NCBI RefSeq assembly: GCF_013823285.1
Contig: NZ_PNLV01000021.1
Coordinates: 1 to 32,423 of the forward strand
Reading direction: 5' to 3'
DNA length: 32,423 nucleotides
DNA from: Brevundimonas sp.
GTDB taxonomy: Bacteria > Pseudomonadota > Alphaproteobacteria > Caulobacterales > Caulobacteraceae
The notes under the pieces were generated by a model. That model searched no databases, was not told the origin of the DNA, and worked only from the letters and a program-made list of their open reading frames with translations. Below are positions 1-8,128 of this stretch, piece by piece (positions within the stretch are counted from its first letter, which is position 1; each line of letters begins with the position of its first letter). A program made the translations under genes and the position numbers.

Positions 1-131
1 CCCTGGACACCGGCAGCGCCATCCGCGGCCGCGTCCGCGCCGATTTCTACATGGGCCGGGGCGACGAAGCCGGCGAGGAAGCCGGGACCGTGCGCCATCC
101 CCTGCGCATGTGGCGGCTGGTTCCGCGTTAG
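1..131 (+). CDS. mltA: C-terminal end of an MltA-type lytic murein transglycosylase (partial)
   Basis: The window opens inside a gene whose last 42 codons end at TAG 129-131. The visible part reads DTGSAIRGRVRADFYMG near the edge and later RHPLRMWRLVPR. DTGxAI followed by a short spacer and RADFYxG is the 3D-domain signature of membrane-bound lytic transglycosylase A, where the aspartates form the active site that cleaves the glycan strands of peptidoglycan. The N-terminal part, including any lipoprotein or signal peptide, is outside the window. Identification rests on one short motif, so other 3D-domain proteins are possible, but the fit to the MltA C-terminus is good. Confidence 0.7.
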   Translation, partial: LDTGSAIRGRVRADFYMGRGDEAGEEAGTVRHPLRMWRLVPR

Positions 132-187
132 CGGCAGGGCGTCTCGTTTGAGGCGCGGGGACGATTCCTGATCATTGATAATCTTTT

Positions 188-196
188 TGCAGTGCA
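188..196. promoter_or_regulatory. Candidate PhaR operator upstream of phaZ
   Basis: The symmetric element TGCAGTGCA, inside TTTTTGCAGTGCAGCG, lies 60 bases before the phaZ start. As I recall it, alphaproteobacterial PhaR, the repressor of PHB-granule genes, binds TGCA/TGCAGC-type palindromes of this form. The location before a PHB depolymerase gene fits. It is a single short site and the call is an inference. Confidence 0.4.
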
Positions 197-255
197 GCGC
201 GTTTAATGCTCCGCTGACCTGTCTGGCCCGCCCCGGCCGCCACCTGTTCGAGCCC

Positions 256-1548
256 ATGCTCTATACGCTTCACGAACTCGCCTATCAGTCCGCCGCCCCC
301 ATGCGCCTCGGGGCCCAGATGATGCGGGAGTTCTGGTCCTCGCCATTCAATCCGGCGTCCCAGACGGCCATGGGCCGCACCGCCTACGCCTCGGCCGAGC
401 TGTTCGAGAGCGTGACGCGGCGCTACGGCAAGCCGGACTGGAATCTGGACGTGGTCAATGTGGACGGCCACCCCGTCCGCACGGTGCAGGAGGTGGTCTG
501 GTCCTCGCCCTGGTGCCGGTTGATCCGCTTCACCCGCAACGAGACCGACCTCAAGCGCGCCGGCAAGCCCGTCAAGGCGCCCGCCGTGATGATCGTGGCG
601 CCCCTGTCGGGCCACTACGCCACCCTGCTGCGCGGCACGGTGGAGACCTTCCTGCAGGACTTCGACGTCCACGTCACCGACTGGACCAACGCCCGGCAGG
701 TGCCGATGCTGGAGGGCCGCTTCGACTTCTTCGACTACATGGACCACGTGCGCGCCATGCTGGGCCAGATCGGCCCGCGCGCCCATGTGGTCGCTGTGTG
801 CCAGCCCGGCCCGCCCGTCCTCGCCGCCGCCGCCCTGATGGCCGAGGACGAGGATCCGGCCCGTCCGGCCTCCATGATCCACATGGGCTCGCCCATCGAC
901 GCCCGCCTGTCGCCCACGGTCACCAACCAGCTGGCCGAGGAGAAGCCCTTCGCCTGGTTCCGCTCCAACATGATCCACACCACGCCCCTGCCCTATCCGG
1001 GCGCGGGGCGACGGGTCTATCCGGGCTTCGTGCAGCTCTACTCCTTCATGTCCATGAACGAGGAACGGCACATGGACGCCCATCGCCGCTATTTCGAGCA
1101 TCTGGTCGACGGCGACGGCGACAGCATCCAGAAACACCAGGAATTCTACGACGAGTATCTGTCGGTGCTGGACCTGAGCGAGGAGTTCTATCTCCAGACC
1201 ATCGACATCGTGTTCCAGAGCCACCTGTTGCCGCGGGGCCTGCTCAAGCATGGCGACCGGCTGGTGCGGCCGGAGGCCATCACCGACATCGGCCTGATGA
1301 CGGTGGAGGGCGAGAACGACGACATCTCGGGCGTCGGCCAGACCCAGGCCGCCCACGGCCTGTGCCCCAACATCCCGGACGACCAGCGCCTGCTTTACGT
1401 CCAGCCGCAGGTGGGGCACTACGGGGTCTTCAACGGCCGCCGGTTCCGGGACGAGATCTACACCCGCGCCCGCGACTTCATCGCCGCCAACGAGGACCGC
1501 GTTGTTCGCAAAACCGCGCCCAGGGCACGGCGAAAAGCTGGAGATTGA
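256..1548 (+). CDS. phaZ: Intracellular polyhydroxybutyrate depolymerase
   Basis: This 430-residue protein matches intracellular PHB depolymerases, which hydrolyse native storage granules to 3-hydroxybutyrate oligomers in the cytoplasm. The N-terminus MLYTLHELAYQ, followed by segments rich in aromatic residues, is typical of the family. The nucleophile position is Cys182 in AVCQPGP, where ordinary lipases have GxSxG; this Cys variant is characteristic of Ralstonia-type PhaZ. Downstream blocks include SFMSMNxxRH and, near the end, QVGHYGVFNGRRFR, which supplies the catalytic His. I chose ATG 256 because the family normally starts at this MLYxL block. A TTG at 175 would add 27 residues of low similarity and would put the candidate PhaR box inside the coding region. 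The next gene overlaps its 3' end. Confidence 0.9.
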   Translation: MLYTLHELAYQSAAPMRLGAQMMREFWSSPFNPASQTAMGRTAYASAELFESVTRRYGKPDWNLDVVNVDGHPVRTVQEVVWSSPWCRLIRFTRNETDLKRAGKPVKAPAVMIVAPLSGHYATLLRGTVETFLQDFDVHVTDWTNARQVPMLEGRFDFFDYMDHVRAMLGQIGPRAHVVAVCQPGPPVLAAAALMAEDEDPARPASMIHMGSPIDARLSPTVTNQLAEEKPFAWFRSNMIHTTPLPYPGAGRRVYPGFVQLYSFMSMNEERHMDAHRRYFEHLVDGDGDSIQKHQEFYDEYLSVLDLSEEFYLQTIDIVFQSHLLPRGLLKHGDRLVRPEAITDIGLMTVEGENDDISGVGQTQAAHGLCPNIPDDQRLLYVQPQVGHYGVFNGRRFRDEIYTRARDFIAANEDRVVRKTAPRARRKAGD

Positions 1549-2230
1549 CGGCCTGCCGCTGCGCCTGTCGGTCAACCGGCGGGCGCGGCGGGTCAGCGTC
1601 CGCATCGACGCCCGCGCCGGCGAGGCGGTGGTCACCGCCCCCAGCGAGCGGGCCCTGCCCCAGGCCATCGACTTCGCCCTCAGCCGCCGCGACTGGATCG
1701 CCGAACATCTGGCCAGACGTCCCCACAGCGCGCCCTTCGCGCCGGGCGGCGAGATCCTGTTCGGCGGCCGTTCTGTCCGACTGATCGCCTCCGGCAACGC
1801 CGCGGCCGCGCGCCTCGTCCCCGATCATCCTGAGGGCCCGGCCATCATATCGGGCGGCGAGGACGACGCCTTCCACCGCCGGGTCGAGCGCCTGCTGCGG
1901 GCCGAGGCGAAGGCGGCCCTGACCGCCCGCACCCGGGTCCATCTTGAGCGTCTCGGCCTCAAGCCGGTGCGCGTCAGCATCGGCGATCCGGCCTCGCGCT
2001 GGGGTTCATGCAGCCCGCACAACCGCTCGATCCGTTACTCCTGGCGCGTGGTCATGGCCCCGCCCGAGGTGCTGGACTATCTGGCGGCCCACGAGGTGGC
2101 GCATCTGGTCCACGGGGACCACAGCCCGGCCTACTGGTCCGTGGTTCACGGCCTGGTGGGCGATCATCGCCCGTTCCGCAAATGGCTGCGTGATCATGGC
2201 CCGGCCCTGCACGCGGCGGGGCGGGCCTGA
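1502..2230 (+). CDS. YgjP-type (DUF45) metallopeptidase
   Basis: A 242-residue protein of the YgjP/DUF45 family, related to SprT and WLM metallopeptidases. The zinc site is HEVAH (about 197-201), with a third His in GDHSPAYW (about 207). The conserved WGSCSPHNRSIRYSW block lies just before it. The N-terminal half, with RLSVNRRARRVSVRID, is the usual beta-rich region of the family. The start given is TTG 1502, which overlaps phaZ by 47 bases; a slightly later start is possible because the first dozen residues are not conserved. Substrates of the family are poorly known. The overlap with phaZ suggests cotranscription, but I see no functional link to PHB metabolism. Confidence 0.82.
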   Translation: MFAKPRPGHGEKLEIDGLPLRLSVNRRARRVSVRIDARAGEAVVTAPSERALPQAIDFALSRRDWIAEHLARRPHSAPFAPGGEILFGGRSVRLIASGNAAAARLVPDHPEGPAIISGGEDDAFHRRVERLLRAEAKAALTARTRVHLERLGLKPVRVSIGDPASRWGSCSPHNRSIRYSWRVVMAPPEVLDYLAAHEVAHLVHGDHSPAYWSVVHGLVGDHRPFRKWLRDHGPALHAAGRA

Positions 2231-2240
2231 CTTAATGTGA

Positions 2241-2297
2241 GAGCCTGATTCACGGCATCGGGGAACCGCGAAGCGATTCCACCTCCACCGGCCAGCC
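2241..2297 (+). repeat. Dispersed palindromic repeat, copy A
   Basis: The 19-base string GAGCCTGATTCACGGCATC at 2241-2259 recurs exactly, on the other strand, at 23163-23181. It is followed by an imperfect hairpin GGAACCGC-GAA-GCGATTCC (2262-2280, one mismatch) and a CCGGCC/AGCCTC tail that also has counterparts in the second copy. The element fills the gap between the stop of the YgjP-type gene and the stop of the convergent penicillin-binding protein gene. There is no T-run, so it is not a canonical intrinsic terminator. It looks like a REP/BIME-style intergenic element. Confidence 0.7.
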
Positions 2298-2298
2298 T

Positions 2299-4419
2299 CT
2301 AGAAGAACAGCGGGTCCGGCCGCCGCTCCGCTGCGCGATCCGGTTCAGGATTCTGCGCCGGGGGGTCGGTGCGAATGGGCTCAGGCGGGCGAACCGCCGG
2401 CTGTTCGGGCGCCGGACGGGGTTCGGCGGGGCGCGGATTTGCAGGCCCGGCCCCCAGCGGGTCGTCACCCAGCGGCGGCAGGTCGCCCTCGCCGAACAGG
2501 TCGCCCAGGCCGCCCAGCAGGTCGCCCGCCGGGTCGGAGCCCGGAGGCGCCGGCGGAACCCATCCCTCGGGCAGGGGCGGGCCGTTGGGGATGTTCTGGA
2601 CGTTCAGACGGGGCAGGGCCGCCTGCATGAAGCCCCGCCAGATGGCGGCCGGCGCCGAGCCGCCGGTAACGCCGCGCATGGCGGTGTTGTCGTCCTTGCC
2701 GACCCACACAACGGTGACGAAGCCGCCGGTGTACCCTGCGAACCAGGCGTCCTTGTAGTCCGAGGTGGTGCCGGTCTTGCCGGCCAGGTCGCGGCCGGAA
2801 ATGGCCACCGAGCGCGCCGTGCCCGATGTGATCACCCCGCGCAGCATCTGGTTCAGATAGTAGAGCGACGGGTTCTGGATCACCTGATCGGCGCGGCGGT
2901 CCTCGGTCTGGCGCTGATAGATCACCCGGCCCTGGGGCGTGCGGATGCGGGTGATGCCATGGGCCTCGGCGCGGCGTCCGCCATTGGCGAAGGCCGCATA
3001 GGCCTGGGCCATCTCCAGCGGGCTGACCTCGACGGCCCCCAGCGCCATGGCGGGCTCCAGCCCGACGCGCGAGGTAATGCCAAGCCGCCGGGCGGCGCGG
3101 GCCACGCTGTCGCGGCCGATCTGGTCGGCGATGCCCGCGGCCACGGTGTTGGTGGACTGGGCCACCGCATTGGCCAGGGTCGTCTGGCCGATGTGGTTTC
3201 CGGAATAGTTGCGCGGTGACCAGTTGCCGATGGTGATGGGCTGGTCGATCACCGGGGTGTCGGGGGTGTAGCCCGCCTCCAGCGCCGCCAGATAGACGAA
3301 CGGCTTCCACGCCGAGCCCGCCTGACGCCGGGCGTCCACCGCGCGGTTGAACTGGCTGTCGGCGTAGGAGGCCCCGCCGATCATGGCCCGGACCCGCCCC
3401 TCGCCGTCCACGGCCACAAGGGCGGCCTGCTCGACGCCGCGGGAGGCGTCCCGATCCAGAATCTGGCGCGTGGACCGCTCGGCGGCGGTCTGCAGGGTCA
3501 GGTCCAGGGTCGTCTCGACGATCATGTCCTCGGTGGGCTCGCCCACCAGGCGGCGGATGTCCTTGTCCAGCCAGTCCACGAAATACTGGGCGTGCTGGGT
3601 GGCCAGGGTGCGCGACACGCGCACGGGCTCGAGCACGGCCGCGTTGCGCTGCTCGGCGGTGATGACGCCGGACTCCTCCATCTGGTCCAGCACCACGGTG
3701 GCGCGTCCAGCAGCCCGCTCGCTCTCGCCCAGCGGGCTGTAGCGAGACGGGGCCTTCAGCAGGCCGGCCAGCAGGGCCGCCTCGCCCACGGTCAGCTCGT
3801 CGGCCGATTTGTCGAAATAGCGCTGGGACGCCGCCTCGATGCCGTAGGCGCCCGCGCCGAAATAGACCCGGTTCAGATACAGGGCGAGGATCTCGTCCTT
3901 GGAGAATTTCATCTCCAGCCACACCGCCAGCATCAGCTCCTGCACCTTACGGCGCATATTCTGGTCCGGTGTGAGGAACAGGTTCTTGGCCAGCTGCTGG
4001 GTCAGGGTCGAGCCGCCCTGCACCACCCTTCCGGCGCGCATGTTGGCCAGCACCGCGCGCATCATGCCGATGGGGTCGAAACCCGGGTGGTGATAGAAGC
4101 GCCGGTCCTCGATGGCGATGAAGGCGGCGGGCACATAGTCGGGCAGGGTGTCCAGCTCCACCGGGGGGGCGTGCTGGCTGCCGCGCACCGCGATCAGGGC
4201 GCCGGACCGGTCCAGATAGGTGATGGAGGGCTGGCGCTCCACGTCGTACAGGGCCGAGGTGTCGGGCAGTCCCCGGGCGAACACCAGGAAGAACACCGTC
4301 AGGAAGATCAGGCCCCAGACAGCCAGCACGGCCGTCCAGTAGATCAGCCGCTGCAGCAGGGTGCGCCCGCCGCCCGCGCCGGCGCCAGACGCGCCGCGTC
4401 CCGATGATGGACCCGCCAT
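2299..4419 (-). CDS. Class A penicillin-binding protein (PBP1a family)
   Basis: A 706-residue bifunctional peptidoglycan synthase anchored in the inner membrane by one segment at about 25-49. The glycosyltransferase domain (GT51) shows the catalytic Glu in EDRRFYHHP (about 104), GGSTLTQQLAKN (135-146), RRKVQELMLA with the second Glu (161), and LALYLNRVYFG. The transpeptidase domain carries SAWK (Ser369, Lys372), STN (422-424) and KTGTT (548-552). The last 90 or so residues are a Pro/Gly/Asp-rich low-complexity tail of unknown role. Length and domain order suit PBP1a-like enzymes; Caulobacterales have several paralogues, so I give no symbol. It lies 131 bases downstream of pdeA on the same strand, so it may have its own promoter. 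Confidence 0.93.
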   Translation of the reverse strand: MAGPSSGRGASGAGAGGGRTLLQRLIYWTAVLAVWGLIFLTVFFLVFARGLPDTSALYDVERQPSITYLDRSGALIAVRGSQHAPPVELDTLPDYVPAAFIAIEDRRFYHHPGFDPIGMMRAVLANMRAGRVVQGGSTLTQQLAKNLFLTPDQNMRRKVQELMLAVWLEMKFSKDEILALYLNRVYFGAGAYGIEAASQRYFDKSADELTVGEAALLAGLLKAPSRYSPLGESERAAGRATVVLDQMEESGVITAEQRNAAVLEPVRVSRTLATQHAQYFVDWLDKDIRRLVGEPTEDMIVETTLDLTLQTAAERSTRQILDRDASRGVEQAALVAVDGEGRVRAMIGGASYADSQFNRAVDARRQAGSAWKPFVYLAALEAGYTPDTPVIDQPITIGNWSPRNYSGNHIGQTTLANAVAQSTNTVAAGIADQIGRDSVARAARRLGITSRVGLEPAMALGAVEVSPLEMAQAYAAFANGGRRAEAHGITRIRTPQGRVIYQRQTEDRRADQVIQNPSLYYLNQMLRGVITSGTARSVAISGRDLAGKTGTTSDYKDAWFAGYTGGFVTVVWVGKDDNTAMRGVTGGSAPAAIWRGFMQAALPRLNVQNIPNGPPLPEGWVPPAPPGSDPAGDLLGGLGDLFGEGDLPPLGDDPLGAGPANPRPAEPRPAPEQPAVRPPEPIRTDPPAQNPEPDRAAERRPDPLFF

Positions 4420-4550
4420 GGAAATCCTCTAGCCCGTTCGATATCGCTCATAGCCCGCGAAACGGACCTGCGAAACGCCCCACGTCAATGACGCGAACCT
4501 GCGCGATGTTTCGGCCCAAAGCATGGCGACGGGCTTAACGCGTCGCAAGG

Positions 4551-6218
4551 TCAGGCCGAACGGGCCTTGATGGGGGCGGATCCGTCGGCGAGGGATTCGT
4601 TCAGATACACCTCCGCCTCCTGGGCCGGCAGGGCGGGCGCGTAGCCGAAGCCCTGGCCGTAGTGGCAGTGAGCCGCCAGCAGCAGGCGCGCCAGCTCGGC
4701 GTTCTCGACGCCCTCGGCCACCACCTCCAGCGACAGGTCGCGGCCCAGATTGACCACCGACTTGACGATCTTGGCCGAGCCCTCGTCCTGTCCCATGGTG
4801 AGCACGAAATAGCGGTCGATCTTCAGGGTGTCGAAGGGCAGGCGGGCCAGGTACGACAGGGACGAGAAGCCGGTGCCGAAGTCGTCCAGCGCCAGGCTGG
4901 CGCCGGCTTCGCGCAGGGATTTCAGCACCTCGGCGGCCCGGTTCGGGTCGCGCATGATGTCGCTCTCGGTCACTTCCAGCTTCAGGGCGCCCACCGGCAG
5001 GCCGGTGTCGGCGCGGATCCGGCGCACATCCTCCACCAGACCGTCGCGCTCCAGTTCGTTGGTGGACAGATTCACGCTGCAGAACAGCTTGCCCGCCGAC
5101 GGATGGCGCTTGAGCCATTCCGCAAGCTGGGACGCCGCCTGCCGCATCATCATCAGGCCCAGGTCGTTCATCAGGCCCATTTCGTCGGCCAGGCCCAGGA
5201 ATTCGTCGGGCGGCACCAGGCCGCGCCGGGGGTGGCGCCAGCGCGCCAGGGCCTCGAACCCGGCCACGGCGCCGGTCTCCAGATTGACGATGGGCTGGTA
5301 GAACGGCTCGATCTCGCCGCGCACGAAGGCGTTGCGGAGATCGCTCTCCAGCGCCAGGCGCGACAGGCTGTCGGACTCCAGGGTGCGGCCGTAGGCGGCC
5401 ATGCCCCCGCGCCCGGCGGCCTTGGCGGACTCCACCGCCAGCTCCGCCCGCCGCAGCAGCTCGGCGGCGTCGGCGGCGTCCGGCCCGCCCTCGGTGCGCA
5501 CGGCGCCGATGGAGACGGTGGGATAGATGTCGAATCCGGCGACTCGCAGGGGCTGCTCCAGCGCCTGACGCACACGGCCGCAGGCGTCCCCGTCCCCGGC
5601 GCGGACGAAAACGGCGAACTCGTCCTCGCCGATGCGCGCGGGCGCGGCCTCGCCTGAGAAGGCGGCGGCGAGGCGCGACCCCAGCGCCGACAGCACCATG
5701 TCCGCCCGTTCGTGCCCCAGGGCCTCGTTCAGGCGGCGCAGACGATCCACGTCAGCCACCACCAGGTCATAGTCGCCCGGCACGGTCAGGGCGTCCCTGA
5801 CCCGCGACAGGAAGGCCCGACGATCCAGGAGCCCGGTCAGGGCGTCGGCCGATGAGCCGGTGAATTTGCTTTCAAGCGCCACGACCCCGGCGGCGCGCAG
5901 CCCGTCCTCGAGCCAGACGCCGCGCCAGATGCCCAGGTCCCCGCCCCGCATGCGCAGACGGACGGCGATCTCGCCGCCCTCGTCCTGGGGCTTGAGGATG
6001 CGTTCGGCCAGGGCGCGGTCCTGCGGCATGGCCAGGGCGGTGAAGGCGGCGGCCGTGCATTCCGGCGCCAGCGGCCCCAGGCCCAGGGACCGGGTCGAGC
6101 CGGTGAACTGAAGCTGATCAAGGGCCGGCGTCCACACCCACAGCGCCGCATCGGCGGCGGCGAGCGCCTCGATTGCGGTGGTGGGGTCCCACGCCAGGGC
6201 TCTGGATCGGCTGTTCAA
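4551..6218 (-). CDS. pdeA: PAS-GEDEF-EAL cyclic-di-GMP phosphodiesterase, PdeA orthologue
   Basis: A soluble 555-residue protein with a PAS-like region (about 15-118), a GGDEF domain (about 125-275) and an EAL domain (about 290-540). The GGDEF signature is altered to GEDEF (197-201) and there is no RxxD inhibitory site just upstream, so cyclase activity is not expected. The EAL domain keeps the residues needed for hydrolysis: EAL 322-324, Asn383, Glu415/Glu418, Asp445-Asp446, Lys466, EGVE 502-505 and Gln522. PAS-GEDEF-EAL, with GEDEF binding GTP to activate the EAL domain, is the known arrangement of Caulobacter crescentus PdeA, which is about the same length. PdeA is degraded by ClpXP with CpdR at the swarmer-to-stalked transition through its PAS domain. 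The start is TTG with GGAGG ten bases upstream, 17 bases after the GNAT gene. Confidence 0.88.
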   Translation of the reverse strand: MNSRSRALAWDPTTAIEALAAADAALWVWTPALDQLQFTGSTRSLGLGPLAPECTAAAFTALAMPQDRALAERILKPQDEGGEIAVRLRMRGGDLGIWRGVWLEDGLRAAGVVALESKFTGSSADALTGLLDRRAFLSRVRDALTVPGDYDLVVADVDRLRRLNEALGHERADMVLSALGSRLAAAFSGEAAPARIGEDEFAVFVRAGDGDACGRVRQALEQPLRVAGFDIYPTVSIGAVRTEGGPDAADAAELLRRAELAVESAKAAGRGGMAAYGRTLESDSLSRLALESDLRNAFVRGEIEPFYQPIVNLETGAVAGFEALARWRHPRRGLVPPDEFLGLADEMGLMNDLGLMMMRQAASQLAEWLKRHPSAGKLFCSVNLSTNELERDGLVEDVRRIRADTGLPVGALKLEVTESDIMRDPNRAAEVLKSLREAGASLALDDFGTGFSSLSYLARLPFDTLKIDRYFVLTMGQDEGSAKIVKSVVNLGRDLSLEVVAEGVENAELARLLLAAHCHYGQGFGYAPALPAQEAEVYLNESLADGSAPIKARSA

Positions 6219-6235
6219 GGCGTCTCGCCCTCCGG

Positions 6236-6835
6236 TCAGGACGTCGGGCGTCCGCCTGTATCGACCTCTTCAGCAAGAAGGCCGAACAGCAGATGGTCTG
6301 CCCAACTCCCGTTAATTTTCAAATAAGCCCGCGCCTGGCCCTCCTGCCGGAAGCCCGATTTCTCCAGCACCCGGCGCGAGGCGTGGTTGTGCGGCACGCA
6401 GGCGGCCTCCAGCCGGTGAAGCTTCAGCGTCTGGAAGGCGTGGGCGGTCAGGGCCCGGACCGAGGCTGTGGCCAGACCCCGGCCCGCGTGGGGCAGGCCG
6501 ATCCAGTAGCCCACAGTCCCGGTCTCGGCCACGCCGCGCCGGATATTGGACAGGGTGATGCCCCCCGCCAGCCGGTCCTGATGATCGAAGATGAAGAACG
6601 GCCAGGCGTTGCCCAGTTCCCGTTCCCGCTCATAGATCGACAGCCGGCGGCGAAAGGCGGCCCGGGTCAGGTCGTCTTCGGGCCAGGCGGGCTCCCACGG
6701 CTGGAGATGGGCGCGGGACAGGTCCCGCAGGGCCGACCAGGCGGCGTAGTCCGAGGGGTGGGGCGAGCGCAGGACAACGCCCTGGCCCCGCACCACGGGG
6801 CCGACCGGTTCCGACATCCAGTCCAGAAGGGCCAT
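6236..6835 (-). CDS. GNAT N-acetyltransferase, RimJ/RimL type
   Basis: A 199-residue GNAT protein of the RimJ/RimL subgroup, which acetylates protein N-termini or other amines using acetyl-CoA. Visible features are LRSPHPSDYAAW near the start, the beta-strand block GGITLSNIRRGV, VGYWIGLPHAGRGLATAS (the acetyl-CoA pyrophosphate loop region, about 115-132), HRLEAACVPHNHASRRVLEKSGF and EGQARAYLKING. Such ORFs are often annotated as ribosomal-protein alanine acetyltransferases, but the substrate cannot be told from sequence. It sits 30 bases after the M16 peptidase gene and 17 bases before pdeA on the same strand, so the three may share a transcript. Confidence 0.88.
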   Translation of the reverse strand: MALLDWMSEPVGPVVRGQGVVLRSPHPSDYAAWSALRDLSRAHLQPWEPAWPEDDLTRAAFRRRLSIYERERELGNAWPFFIFDHQDRLAGGITLSNIRRGVAETGTVGYWIGLPHAGRGLATASVRALTAHAFQTLKLHRLEAACVPHNHASRRVLEKSGFRQEGQARAYLKINGSWADHLLFGLLAEEVDTGGRPTS

Positions 6836-6865
6836 GGGGTCTTATACCGCCTCCGCCGCGCGCCG

Positions 6866-8128
6866 TCAGGCGTGAAGCGCGTCGGCGAAGACGCGGCCCG
6901 CCGCTCCGGCGGCCTTCGGCCCCAGCACGGCCGTGGCGCTTTGGGCGGGGCTCAGCAGGCGCGCCCCAAGCCGGCGCATATCGTCCGCTGTCACCGCCTC
7001 GACTCGGGCGGTCAGGGTTTCGGACGGAACCGGCGCGCCGAACAGCAGGGTCTGGGCCGCGTTGCGCCCCGCGCGGGACACCAGGCTTTCGTCGGCTATC
7101 CACAGGCTTGCGCTCAGGATCGCCTTGGCCCGCGCCAGCTCCTCTTCGGTGGGACCTTCCCGGGCCAGGGTCCGCAGTTCGCCGGCGGCCACGCGGGCCA
7201 GTTCCTCGGACCGGCCCGGGGCGGCGCCCGCATAGACGCCCAGCACGCCCGAGTCCTCATAACCCTCGAACCAGGCGTCCACGGCGTAGGCCAGGCCACG
7301 CTCCTCGCGCGCGCTCTGGAACAGGCGCGAGGCCATGCCGCCCCCCAGGATCTCGGCGAACAGCCGCAGCGCCGGGGTGTCGACGTCGTGGGCGGACAGG
7401 CCGGGAACCTCGAACACCAGATTGGCCTGTTCGATGCGGCGGGTCAGGGCCGCGTTTCCGCCGACGAAGGCGGCGGGTTCGGGCTCCTGGCCCGGCGGCG
7501 AGGTCGCCAGACCGAACCAGGCCTCGGCCAGATCGATCAACCGCGCCTCGTCCACCGCGCCTGAGACCGCCACCACCATGCGCTCGGGGGCGTAAAGTGT
7601 CGCGCGCCACGCCTCCATGCCCGCCCGGTCCGCGCGGCCGATGCTGTCCACCGACCCCAGGATGGGCCGGCCCAGCGGCTGGCCGGAAAAGGCCTGTTCG
7701 CCCGCCATTTCGAACACATGGTCGTCGGGGGTGTCGAAGGCCTCGGCGATCTCCTGGGCCACCACGTCCTTTTCGCGGGTGATCTCCACCTCGCTCAGGG
7801 TCGGACGGAACACCAGGTCCGAGATCACCTGCATGGCCAGGGGCAGCGACCGCTCCATGGCCCGCACCTCGAAGCTGGTGCGCTCCTGGCCGGTGGCGGC
7901 GTTGATGGAGCCGCCCTCCGCCTCGATGCGCTGGACGATGTCGCGGGCGCTCATGTCGCCGGCGCCCTTGAACACCAGATGCTCAAGCAGGTGCGACCAG
8001 CCCGAGCGGTGCTCGTCCTCCCAGCGCGCGCCGCCGCGCACCGCGACGGTCAGGGCGAAGGTCTTGAGGCCCGGCATGGGATCGGCCACGACGCGGACGC
8101 CGTTGGAAAGGGTGTGGACGCGGGTCAA
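6866..8128 (-). CDS. M16 family zinc metallopeptidase
   Basis: A 420-residue pitrilysin/insulinase-family peptidase close to the bacterial relatives of mitochondrial processing peptidase beta. The inverted zinc motif HLLEH is at 46-50 and the distal ligand Glu is about 126, in VVAQEIAEAFDTPDD. GGSINAATGQERTSF and the C-terminal GGGMASRLFQSAREERGLAY are further family blocks. The N-terminus TRVHTLSNGVRVVADPMPG matches the usual family start. I therefore place initiation at TTG 8128, which overlaps the SURF1 stop as TTGA, and reject an upstream frame that would extend into SURF1. No signal peptide is evident, so a cytoplasmic location is likely. The overlap implies translational coupling to the oxidase-assembly genes, though a functional link is not established. 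Confidence 0.9.
   Translation of the reverse strand: MTRVHTLSNGVRVVADPMPGLKTFALTVAVRGGARWEDEHRSGWSHLLEHLVFKGAGDMSARDIVQRIEAEGGSINAATGQERTSFEVRAMERSLPLAMQVISDLVFRPTLSEVEITREKDVVAQEIAEAFDTPDDHVFEMAGEQAFSGQPLGRPILGSVDSIGRADRAGMEAWRATLYAPERMVVAVSGAVDEARLIDLAEAWFGLATSPPGQEPEPAAFVGGNAALTRRIEQANLVFEVPGLSAHDVDTPALRLFAEILGGGMASRLFQSAREERGLAYAVDAWFEGYEDSGVLGVYAGAAPGRSEELARVAAGELRTLAREGPTEEELARAKAILSASLWIADESLVSRAGRNAAQTLLFGAPVPSETLTARVEAVTADDMRRLGARLLSPAQSATAVLGPKAAGAAGRVFADALHA

Noticed and set aside
172..1797. A 541-codon open frame on the minus strand opposite phaZ
   Set aside because: Composition is a mirror of the coding strand and it has no recognisable domain; phaZ on the other strand is certain.
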